Part shown: positions 24,132 through 31,631 of the stretch, piece by piece | Numbering within the stretch: position 1 is the first letter of the stretch | Layout: every line of letters starts with the position of its first letter | Assembly (NCBI GenBank): GCA_964504345.1 | Contig: CAZDDX010000006.1 | Span: forward strand, 26,863-90,862 | Length of the DNA stretch: 64,000 nucleotides | Direction of reading: 5' to 3' | Source: CAMDTE01 sp964504345 | GTDB taxonomy: Bacteria > Bacteroidota > Bacteroidia > Flavobacteriales > Schleiferiaceae | Program-made: the position numbers and the translations under genes | The notes under the pieces: model-generated | Database searches by the model: none | What the model saw: the letters and a program-made list of their open reading frames with translations, nothing else | What the model was told of the DNA's origin: nothing

Positions 24132-25472
24132 ATGGACGCAGCGCTGCACGCATTATCTCCTCTGGACGGCCGGTATTCCTCCGTTGCCCAATCCCTTTCG
24201 CCTTATTTTTCTGAATTTGCTTTGATTCGGTACCGACTCCACGTGGAGGTGGAGTACCTCCTGGCATTGAAGGATTTGGGCCTGCCGGCGCTGGTTGGCT
24301 TGACCCCGGAAAAGGCCGAAAAACTGCGGCATGCCGTAGAGCACTTTTCGGAAGAGGATGCGCTCCACATCAAGTCGGTAGAACGCGTCACCAACCACGA
24401 TGTCAAGGCCGTGGAGTACTTTTTGAAGGACAAACTCACGGCTTTGGGCTTGGACGACGCTTTGGAGTTCGTGCACTTTGGCTTGACTTCTCAAGACATC
24501 AACAACACGGCATTTCCTATATCGCTGAAGGATTTCCACCAGCAGGTCTACCTACCGTTGTTGGACGAAGTCGTGAATCTTTTAGCCGATGCCGCCGCTG
24601 ACTGGAGCTCCATTCCGTTGTTGGCGCGCACGCACGGACAGCCCGCCTCCCCTACCCGTTTGGGCAAGGAAATTGGCGTGTTTGAGGCCCGGATTCACCA
24701 GCAACGCGTACTCTTGGCAAGCATTCCTTTTGGCGCCAAATTCGGCGGCGCAACAGGAAATTTTAACGCCCACTACGCCGCTTACCCGCAGCAGGATTGG
24801 CATGCGTTTGCGGATCAATTCGTCGCGGAAACCCTGGGGCTGCACCGCTCCTTCCCCACCACGCAAATTGAACACTACGATCACCTGGCGGCCTACTTCG
24901 ACAACTTGAAACGCATCAACACCATCTTGATCGATCTGTGCCGAGACATTTGGACCTACGTATCCATGGATTATTTCAAGCAAAAAATCCAGCCGGGTGA
25001 AGTGGGATCCAGTGCCATGCCGCACAAAGTCAACCCCATTGATTTTGAAAATGCCGAAGGCAACCTGGGCTTGGCCAACGCCCTTTTGGAGCATTTGAGC
25101 GCCAAATTGCCCATCAGCCGTTTGCAGCGCGACTTGACGGACTCCACGGTACTCCGCAACGTTGGAGTTCCTTTGGGCCATACCGTTTTGGCGATGCGCA
25201 ACCTGCAGCGCGGCTGGAAGAAGCTGGTGGTGAACGAAGAGCAAATCCGCCGCGACTTGGATCAGCAGTGGGCCGTGGTGGCAGAAGGCATCCAAACGAT
25301 CCTGCGCCGCGAAGGGTACCCCAAGCCGTACGAAGCTTTGAAAGCACTCACGCGCACCCACGCAGCCATCACGGAAGCCTCCATTTCAGAATTCATCCGA
25401 GATTTGGCCGTTTCCGACGACGTAAAATCCGAACTGAGGGCCTTGCGGCCGGATACCTATTTGGGCCGATGA
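24132..25472 (+). CDS. purB: Adenylosuccinate lyase
   Basis: A 446-residue fumarase/aspartase-superfamily enzyme that releases fumarate from SAICAR and adenylosuccinate in purine synthesis. Family signs are LSPLDGRYSS at the start, THGQPASPT, the flexible signature loop GSSAMPHKVNPI and the N-terminal HVEVEYL. The open frame runs upstream, but the ATG before DAALHALSPLDG gives the normal start and follows a promoter. The stop overlaps the next gene by 4 nt. Confidence 0.96.
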   Translation: MDAALHALSPLDGRYSSVAQSLSPYFSEFALIRYRLHVEVEYLLALKDLGLPALVGLTPEKAEKLRHAVEHFSEEDALHIKSVERVTNHDVKAVEYFLKDKLTALGLDDALEFVHFGLTSQDINNTAFPISLKDFHQQVYLPLLDEVVNLLADAAADWSSIPLLARTHGQPASPTRLGKEIGVFEARIHQQRVLLASIPFGAKFGGATGNFNAHYAAYPQQDWHAFADQFVAETLGLHRSFPTTQIEHYDHLAAYFDNLKRINTILIDLCRDIWTYVSMDYFKQKIQPGEVGSSAMPHKVNPIDFENAEGNLGLANALLEHLSAKLPISRLQRDLTDSTVLRNVGVPLGHTVLAMRNLQRGWKKLVVNEEQIRRDLDQQWAVVAEGIQTILRREGYPKPYEALKALTRTHAAITEASISEFIRDLAVSDDVKSELRALRPDTYLGR

Positions 25473-26476
25473 TCGAACGAAAACCCTTGGTATTGGACCA
25501 AGTGGTGGTCCCTGCGGGCACGTACAAGGTAGTGCACCTGCCCATTGCCCGTTTAACCTCTGGGGTTGAAATCCCCTTGCCCGTTCACGTTTTTCACAGT
25601 GCCAAAGAAGGTCCTACCGTCCTTTTGAGTGGCGGTTTACACGGGGATGAAGTCAATGGCGTAGAAATCGTTCGACGGGCCTTGGCCGGAAAAATGTTGT
25701 CCAATTTGGAGTGCGGAACTGTTCTGGCCATCCCCATCATCAACGTATACGGCTTCCTGTTCTTTTCCCGGGACGTGCCCGACGGAAAAGACGTGAACCG
25801 AAGCTTCCCCGGTACGCCCGACGGTTCGTTGGCCTCCTTGGTGGCATACACCTTGAACACCAAGATTTTGCCGCTGGTTGATTTTGGCATCGACTTCCAC
25901 ACGGGGGGAGCCAGCAGAACCAACTACCCCCAAATCCGCTACGCCAAAGACGACCCGCAAGCACTGGAGTTGGCACGTGCCTTTGGCGCCCCCATGAGCA
26001 TGCCCAGCAGTTTAATACACGGTTCGTTGCGGGAAGCTGCACACAAATTGGGAGTACCGATTGTCGTGTACGAGGGCGGCGAATCCATGCGCTTTGATTC
26101 CTTTGCCATCGACGAAGGCATTCGCGGCATCAAGCGCGTCCTGAGCCGATGGGGCATGCGCACAAAAGCCCCCAAAGCCCGCGGACTAGCGGACCGTCAT
26201 GGAAAGCAAAGCAAGCGCGTTCGTTGGCTGGCAGACAATTCTTGGGTTCGCGCAGAAGCCAGCGGTCTGTTTTTGCCGCTCCGCACCAGCGGGCAGGCGG
26301 TGGAAGAAGGGGAACTCATAGGACGCATCCACAACCCCAACGACTCCTTCACCGTCAAAATTTACAGCCCCATGACCGGCTACCTCATCGGGCACAACAA
26401 CATGCCTTTGGTGCATCGGGGCGACGCCCTGTTTCACGTGGCTGCGGAGGCACCTGAGGCACCACAGATCGACTGA
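25469..26476 (+). CDS. Succinylglutamate desuccinylase/aspartoacylase-family protein
   Basis: A 335-residue zinc-dependent M14-like deacylase. The zinc ligands appear in GGLHGDEVNGVE and in IDFHTGG; DVNRSFPGTPDGS and VYEGGE are typical. The C-terminal ~80 residues form a beta domain (SGLFLPLRTSGQAVEEGELIG). Members cleave N-acyl amino acids or act on peptides; often they sit beside a RimK-type ligase, which is absent here. It is coupled to purB by a 4-nt overlap. Its substrate is unknown. Confidence 0.87.
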   Translation: MIERKPLVLDQVVVPAGTYKVVHLPIARLTSGVEIPLPVHVFHSAKEGPTVLLSGGLHGDEVNGVEIVRRALAGKMLSNLECGTVLAIPIINVYGFLFFSRDVPDGKDVNRSFPGTPDGSLASLVAYTLNTKILPLVDFGIDFHTGGASRTNYPQIRYAKDDPQALELARAFGAPMSMPSSLIHGSLREAAHKLGVPIVVYEGGESMRFDSFAIDEGIRGIKRVLSRWGMRTKAPKARGLADRHGKQSKRVRWLADNSWVRAEASGLFLPLRTSGQAVEEGELIGRIHNPNDSFTVKIYSPMTGYLIGHNNMPLVHRGDALFHVAAEAPEAPQID

Positions 26477-26497
26477 TTCAGTCGTCCAGGTCCTCGT

Positions 26498-27709
26498 TCA
26501 GCCCATTTCTTCCAAACGCTCCACAATGCGGTCTGCAATGGAAAGCGAGGCCGTCGCCGCAGGCGACGGGGCATTGATGACGTGAATGCCGGAAGCACCC
26601 CGAACCAATACAAAATCGTCCACCAAGGAACCGTCGGGCTGCAACGCCTGCGCACGAACCCCAGACCGCCCGGGCACCAAATCACGATCTTCCAAATCCG
26701 GCATCAAGGCCTGCAATGCCCTTAAAAATGCTGCACGGGAAAAGGCGCGATGGTATTCGCCCAAACCGTATCTCCAGTGCTTTTGGAACAACCTCCAGGT
26801 CCCTGAGTAGCTCAAAGCATCCGCCGTATCGCTCCAATTGAAGGACGTTTTGGTGTATCCCTCCCGTTTGAAGGCAAATACGGCGTTGGGGCCGCACTCC
26901 ACGCTGCCGTCGTGCATGCGCGTAAAATGGACGCCCAAAAAAGGGAAATTGGGATCAGGAACGGGGTAAACCAAGTGGCGCACTTTGTGGCGCGCCGCTG
27001 GGGAAAGTTCGTAGTAGTCGCCGCGGAAGGGCACAATGCGCACGTCCGTTTCCGCCCCGTCAAGACGGGCCAGTCGGTCTGATTGAAGACCACCGCAAAA
27101 AACTGCCTTGTGCGCCCAAACGGCTTGATGACCGTCCGCGCCAGTAATTTGAACGCCCCTTTCTGTCTGTGCGGTTTGCACCGCCTGAAAACCGTAAAGC
27201 ACTTTGGACTTCGGTTGCAACGCCAATGCCGCTTGCAGCAGCGCACGAGTAGTACCCCGATAATCCACAATGCCCGTTTGAGGTACCCGAAGACCCGCAA
27301 CACCGGCAATGTGCGGTTCCAGCTCCCGAATTCCCGCGGCGTCCAAGTTTTCTAAACCGTCGAGACCGTTGGCCTTACCGCGTTCGGCCAAACCCTTCAA
27401 ACGCTCCGCTTGCTCCACCGTTGTGGCCACCACCACTTTGCCGCACACTTCGTGCGCCACTCCGTGTTCTGCACAAAAATCCAGCAATTGCAGGTAACCG
27501 TCCCGGCACGTGGTTGCTTTTAAACTGCCCGGCTTGTAGTATAGACCCGAATGGATGACGCCTGAGTTTCTGCCGGTTTGGTGGAGGGCCCATTCGGACT
27601 CCTTCTCCAACAATACAAGGCGTGAATCGGGGAACTTGCGCTGCAACTTATACAAAGTAGCCGCGCCCACAATTCCCCCACCAACAACAGCAAAATCAAA
27701 TCGGTCCAT
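26498..27709 (-). CDS. lhgO: L-2-hydroxyglutarate oxidase
   Basis: A 403-residue FAD enzyme that oxidises L-2-hydroxyglutarate to 2-oxoglutarate. The dinucleotide motif is FAVVGGGIVGAATLYKL. HQTGRNSGVIHSGLYYKPGS and YRGTTRALLQ are typical of LhgO. The substrate-binding end PSPAATASLSIAD is also present. The ATG lies only 4 nt after a TACCTTTG box, so the mRNA is probably leaderless. It converges with the aspartoacylase-like gene and precedes the cytochrome cluster in no operon. Confidence 0.93.
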   Translation of the reverse strand: MDRFDFAVVGGGIVGAATLYKLQRKFPDSRLVLLEKESEWALHQTGRNSGVIHSGLYYKPGSLKATTCRDGYLQLLDFCAEHGVAHEVCGKVVVATTVEQAERLKGLAERGKANGLDGLENLDAAGIRELEPHIAGVAGLRVPQTGIVDYRGTTRALLQAALALQPKSKVLYGFQAVQTAQTERGVQITGADGHQAVWAHKAVFCGGLQSDRLARLDGAETDVRIVPFRGDYYELSPAARHKVRHLVYPVPDPNFPFLGVHFTRMHDGSVECGPNAVFAFKREGYTKTSFNWSDTADALSYSGTWRLFQKHWRYGLGEYHRAFSRAAFLRALQALMPDLEDRDLVPGRSGVRAQALQPDGSLVDDFVLVRGASGIHVINAPSPAATASLSIADRIVERLEEMG

Positions 27710-27713
27710 GCCG

Positions 27714-27721
27714 CAAAGGTA
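27714..27721 (-). promoter_or_regulatory. -7 box for lhgO
   Basis: TACCTTTG on the minus strand, 4 nt before the ATG. No clear -33 TTG. Confidence 0.6.
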
Positions 27722-27776
27722 CGAACGCCTTTTGGGGATGGACCGATTGACAAAACGCCTGTGGGCGCCTTAAGAC

Positions 27777-28478
27777 TTACTGCGGCATGCCGGCCGCAAC
27801 CCAACGCGCAATTTTTCGCTGGTTGCACGCATTCATGGCCCCTGCTGGCGGCATCTGTGTTGAGCCAATTCCTTTCAAAGCACCCAATAGATTGTTGTTT
27901 TCCACGGCATCTTTGATGCCCACGTAGGAGTCCAATTGTACGTTGCCGCTCACGTTGGGATAGGCATGGCATCCCACGCATTGGGCTTGGATGATGGCAT
28001 TGGCCTCAGCAAAAGACGGCGTGGCGGCTGTGTCGCAGGTATTTCCGGCACAATCGGTCTCTTTTGCCCCTTGTTGAATCCATTTCTTGATCAACTCTTT
28101 TTCTGCTGGAGTCAATTGCGGGTATCCCGGGGGAGGCATCATTTTGTCCGGATCCGTTTCCGTGATGGCCTCCCACAACTCGCTGTTGTTGGGACTGCCC
28201 GGACTAACTTCACGACGGATTTTGGCGTAGGAGTCCAAAACCACCCCATCTTCCCCGTTGGGTGAATTGTGGCAGCCGGGCATGGCGCACTTGCTGGTGA
28301 TCAACGGCAATACCTCATTCTTAAAGTCAACGGTACCGGGATCGCAGGGTGAGGTCGTATCCGTGGGATTGGGGTCCACGGGGTTTATGGGATCGTGTTC
28401 GCATCCGGTGGATGCAAACCAACCCAAGGAAGCAATGATTGCTACCGACAAAATGCGTGTTGCAGGTGTTGATTTCAT
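27777..28478 (-). CDS. Cytochrome-type lipoprotein with two heme-like motifs
   Basis: A 233-residue lipoprotein (signal peptide ending WFASTGC) with two repeats of a planctomycete-type cytochrome C domain. The first repeat has SKCAMPGCHNS, a CxxxxCH motif, with the later Met in KMMPPPGYPQLTPAE. The second has AQCVGCHAY, a normal CxxCH, with MPPAGAMNACNQRKI. Both repeats end with the I..WI..GA pattern seen in such domains. It probably carries one or two hemes in the periplasm. The start overlaps the DUF5777 stop by 4 nt. Last gene of the module. Confidence 0.75.
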   Translation of the reverse strand: MKSTPATRILSVAIIASLGWFASTGCEHDPINPVDPNPTDTTSPCDPGTVDFKNEVLPLITSKCAMPGCHNSPNGEDGVVLDSYAKIRREVSPGSPNNSELWEAITETDPDKMMPPPGYPQLTPAEKELIKKWIQQGAKETDCAGNTCDTAATPSFAEANAIIQAQCVGCHAYPNVSGNVQLDSYVGIKDAVENNNLLGALKGIGSTQMPPAGAMNACNQRKIARWVAAGMPQ

Positions 28479-29368
28479 AGGACGTCGATTTCTTTCGCCA
28501 TTTTTGGGGCGCGGTGGGTAAAAACGCGGGAAAGGTTGAATCCAAAATACAAGTCGCCTTTGCCCCAACTACCCGGGGTCAGCATCATCCACGAGGGATC
28601 GTTCATGTAGCGTGCGTTGCTCACGTGGAACTGAAAAACGTGTCCGCCGGTCTCCAAGTCCAATCCCACACTCAGTGGATCGTACAAGCCATCCGGTCGG
28701 TGCATGCGGGCAAAGTACTCTGCCGTCAATGCCATGCGGTCCGTCAACTTGTAGCGGCCGCCCAACCCAACGCCGTATTGGTCGTTGGGGTCGTTGGGAG
28801 TAGCCACCAAATTGAAGTGCACCACCGTTGGGGCCACCTCAAAAGAGAGTTCGTCGGACCATTTGCGGGCCAGAATCAATTGGTGTGTAAATGCCAGACG
28901 GTCCGTGAAGTAGTGATTCACTCCGTCGTTGAAATCCGTGGTGTTGAGGTTGGTGGAGTGGTAATACACCGCGCTCAAGGGCATCCCGTCCTCCTTTTGG
29001 CGCAAAAAGCGCACCTTGGCAAAGGCGTCGTACGTTTTATTGCCCGACGACCGTCCCAATCCCAAATTCAACCAATGCGCGGGAGAATAGCTGTATTCCA
29101 AACGCATTTGTGCGACGTCCAGACCCAAAAAATTGTACAACGGGCGGTCGTTGATGGTGCCAAAACGGTGGCTGATGATCAACTGACCAACTCCGGACGC
29201 GGGCAATTCATTGGTCTGTAAATTGACTACACGCGTTCCTTTGAAGGTTGCCGCCACGGGTGCCTTTTTTACGGGGCCCTGAGCAGCGTCCAACATGCTG
29301 AACAAGTCGTCCTGCGCCAGTAGAGAACCGCTGGACGTCAAAATGAGTGCTAGAATAATTGCGCGCAT
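28475..29368 (-). CDS. DUF5777 family beta-barrel protein
   Basis: A 297-residue protein with a signal peptide (cleavage after SLLAQ). Many amphipathic beta strands follow, typical of an outer-membrane barrel. DUF5777 signs are LPASGVGQLIISHRFGTIND, YSPAHWLNLGLGRSS, the stretch KTYDAFAKVRFLRQ and the end DLYFGFNLSRVF. It has no cysteine-based cofactor. Function unknown; it repeatedly sits between YceI and cytochrome genes in Bacteroidota as far as I recall. Overlaps with both neighbours (1 and 4 nt) indicate co-translation. Confidence 0.8.
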   Translation of the reverse strand: MRAIILALILTSSGSLLAQDDLFSMLDAAQGPVKKAPVAATFKGTRVVNLQTNELPASGVGQLIISHRFGTINDRPLYNFLGLDVAQMRLEYSYSPAHWLNLGLGRSSGNKTYDAFAKVRFLRQKEDGMPLSAVYYHSTNLNTTDFNDGVNHYFTDRLAFTHQLILARKWSDELSFEVAPTVVHFNLVATPNDPNDQYGVGLGGRYKLTDRMALTAEYFARMHRPDGLYDPLSVGLDLETGGHVFQFHVSNARYMNDPSWMMLTPGSWGKGDLYFGFNLSRVFTHRAPKMAKEIDVL

Positions 29369-29919
29369 CAGGACTTCACTAATTCAAATTTGGCCTTCAC
29401 CGTAACTTCAATTTCTTCGGCAATTTTTGCAAAGACCACGGTGGGGATTTCAATGTTGTAGTCCACGCACTTTACTTTGAATTTACTGGACAACGAGGGC
29501 GCCTTGTCTTTGATCACCACGGTTGCTGGCACCACGATGACCTTGTCTACACCGTGGATGTTCATGGTGCCCTTGAGCTGAGCTGGGTACGTTCCGTCCT
29601 TATCCCAATTCACGGCAGCAGCATCCGTCAACTTGCCTTTGAACGTGGCTTTGGGGTACTTGTCCGAATGGAGGTAATTTTCGTTGAAATGCTCCTGCAT
29701 CAGGGCCTTTTCGAAGGTGAACGACTTGATGTTCACCTGAAAAGCCACTTCACCCGTAGCTCGGTCCCATACCGCAACCGCCGTATTGGTAGTAGCTTCA
29801 ATGTCTTCAACCGGTGTAGAAGAAAAGAATCGGATGTAGGTTTCTTTGGCCAAATACCGCTGTGCGGTGGCGCTGAGCGCGGATATCGCTATCAACGCGG
29901 TGAACAAGACTTTTTTCAT
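29368..29919 (-). CDS. YceI-family periplasmic protein
   Basis: A 183-residue protein with a Sec signal peptide (ALSATAQ) and no lipobox. The YceI barrel has ETYIRFFSSTPVEDI, AFQVNIKSFTFEKALMQEHF, YPKATFKGKLTD and GTMNIHGVDKVIVVP. It should bind a lipid such as a polyprenyl or quinone molecule. It is more like the Bacteroidota YceI proteins paired with cytochromes than the lipoprotein near 8.7 kb. It lies between a small cytochrome gene (13 nt) and the DUF5777 gene (1 nt overlap). Confidence 0.9.
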   Translation of the reverse strand: MKKVLFTALIAISALSATAQRYLAKETYIRFFSSTPVEDIEATTNTAVAVWDRATGEVAFQVNIKSFTFEKALMQEHFNENYLHSDKYPKATFKGKLTDAAAVNWDKDGTYPAQLKGTMNIHGVDKVIVVPATVVIKDKAPSLSSKFKVKCVDYNIEIPTVVFAKIAEEIEVTVKAKFELVKS

Positions 29920-29932
29920 GGGTTCGGGTGTA

Positions 29933-30313
29933 TTAATTGTTTAAGGCACCTTGGCGCTTCCAGGTGCGTAATTTGGCCTTCTGACACGACGACATCGGAC
30001 CCGACGGCGGCATGGCCAAGGGGTTGCCCGCCGGCAAATGAACCCGATTGAGTAGGGAGCCGGACAATGTAGCCGCAGCAATTTGCGCGTGGTTGGTCAG
30101 AGACAAGCCGCCGTTGGGCGAAGTTGCTCCGTGGCATCCCGTGCATTGGGCACTTATAATGGGTTGTATGTCCGCAGCAAACGAAACCGCCGCCGTATCG
30201 CAGGTACCGCCCGTGCCGTACAAGGTTTGGTAATCGTCGTAGTAGCAGGAAGTTGCTAACGTGGCCGCCGCCCAAAGGGACAATACGGCAGCTATGCTCC
30301 AAAAAACCTTCAT
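29933..30313 (-). CDS. Small monoheme cytochrome-type lipoprotein
   Basis: A 126-residue lipoprotein (lipobox LATSC) with one heme motif AQCTGCHGA and a likely axial Met in AMPPSGPMSS. The single repeat resembles one half of the larger cytochrome lipoprotein at the end of the operon. The frame opens far upstream, but that part reads within the MFS gene; the ATG before KVFWSIAAVL gives the signal peptide. A TACCTTTG box 22 nt upstream lies inside the MFS gene, so the four-gene module probably has its own promoter. Confidence 0.8.
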   Translation of the reverse strand: MKVFWSIAAVLSLWAAATLATSCYYDDYQTLYGTGGTCDTAAVSFAADIQPIISAQCTGCHGATSPNGGLSLTNHAQIAAATLSGSLLNRVHLPAGNPLAMPPSGPMSSCQKAKLRTWKRQGALNN

Positions 30314-31614
30314 GATGCGATGGGTTGATGTTCTACAAAGGTATAACGTCGGATCAGAGACCAGAAGTATAGGGCCAACAAAAAGTAGACCACCAGCACC
30401 AAAGCGGCCAAACGAAGGTCTCCCGTGGCGTTCTCCAGCCAACCAATGGAAGCCATTCCCAAAACCGTCGCCAACTTTTCCGCGATGTCGTAAAAGGAAA
30501 AATAGGTAACGTGGTCTTCCGCCTCCGGAAGCATTTTTGAATACGTACTTCGCGAAAGACTTTGGAGGCCGCCCATGACCAAGCCGACGGCCGCTCCCAG
30601 GGCGTAAAATTGGGCTTCGTGTTTCACAAAGTAGGCGCCCACGCAAACCAGAGACCAGCCGATTGCCCCCACAATCAAGGTAGGTATGTTGCCCCACTTG
30701 CGGGACATTTTGGAGAACAGCCAGGCACCGGCCATGGCTACGTACTGAATCATTAAAATGGTGGTGATCAGCGCGGAGGTGGGTAAGCCCAGGACTTGAC
30801 TCCCAAACAAAGACGCAATCAAAATGACCGTTTGGACCCCGGCGCTGGCGAAGAAAAAAGCCAAGACAAAACGTCGCAGCGAACGGTCCGTCAGCAATTC
30901 AGCAACCGAACGGTACAAGGCGCGGTAGGCCGTAGCCGGTTTAGCGGGAGCCTTGGGTGCATCCGAGCGGTGCGCAGCTCCGCGGGGCAAACGCATGAGG
31001 GCGTACTCCCCAAAACCCAACCACCATAGTGCCACCAAAACAAAACTCCACCGAGTAATCAAGGCCGTGGTGGCCTCTGCCCCAAACCATTGTGGATTCT
31101 GAACGGCTACCAATACGGCGATGAGCAAGAAACTGCTGCCAAAATACCCCATGGCAAAACCGCGGGCACTCAGGGCGTCTTGCTCGTCTGGGGCCGCAAT
31201 TTCCGGCAAGTAGCTGTTGTAGAACACCAAGGAGCCCGCAAAGGAGAAGGAAGCCAGGAACGGCGCAAACAGCCCCAACCACAGGGCGTTGGTGGTGAAG
31301 AAAAACATGGAGGCACAGGCCGCTACCCCGGTGTAAACAAAGGTGCGCATGTAGGTTCGCTTGTTCCCGGCCACCTCAGCCAACGCCGCGAGGTAGGGCG
31401 CCAACAGGCTGATGCACAGATAAGCGGCGGCTATGGCAAAGGTGTAAGCGGCGGTCGGGCTGACGGTTCCTAAAAAAGTGGACACCTCGGCAGAGTCCAT
31501 CACGGCTCCGTAGTAAATCGGATAAACCGCGGTGCCCACCACCAAGGTGTACGCCGAATTGGCCCAGTCGTAAAAAATCCATCCGCGTTTGACGCGCTCG
31601 TCCGTGCTGTTCAT
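30310..31614 (-). CDS. UMF1-family MFS transporter
   Basis: A 434-residue carrier with about 12 membrane helices. It begins WIFYDWANSAYTLVVGTAVYPIYY, the hallmark of the UMF1 (YxiO/Atg22-like) family, and has YNSYLPEIA and QSLSRSTYSKMLPE. The substrate is unknown. Its stop overlaps the small cytochrome start by 4 nt and its start is 17 nt after aconitase, so read-through from acn is possible. A TACCTTTC box 4 nt before its ATG may give it its own leaderless transcript. Confidence 0.88.
   Translation of the reverse strand: MNSTDERVKRGWIFYDWANSAYTLVVGTAVYPIYYGAVMDSAEVSTFLGTVSPTAAYTFAIAAAYLCISLLAPYLAALAEVAGNKRTYMRTFVYTGVAACASMFFFTTNALWLGLFAPFLASFSFAGSLVFYNSYLPEIAAPDEQDALSARGFAMGYFGSSFLLIAVLVAVQNPQWFGAEATTALITRWSFVLVALWWLGFGEYALMRLPRGAAHRSDAPKAPAKPATAYRALYRSVAELLTDRSLRRFVLAFFFASAGVQTVILIASLFGSQVLGLPTSALITTILMIQYVAMAGAWLFSKMSRKWGNIPTLIVGAIGWSLVCVGAYFVKHEAQFYALGAAVGLVMGGLQSLSRSTYSKMLPEAEDHVTYFSFYDIAEKLATVLGMASIGWLENATGDLRLAALVLVVYFLLALYFWSLIRRYTFVEHQPIAS
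30336..30343 (-). promoter_or_regulatory. -7 box for the cytochrome/YceI/DUF5777 module
   Basis: TACCTTTG on the minus strand within the last codons of the MFS gene, 22 nt before the small cytochrome ATG. Confidence 0.5.
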
Positions 31615-31618
31615 GGAC

Positions 31619-31626
31619 GAAAGGTA
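31619..31626 (-). promoter_or_regulatory. Weak -7 box for the MFS gene
   Basis: TACCTTTC on the minus strand (one mismatch to TAnnTTTG), 4 nt before the ATG, in the short acn-MFS gap. Confidence 0.35.
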
Positions 31627-31631
31627 GGATT

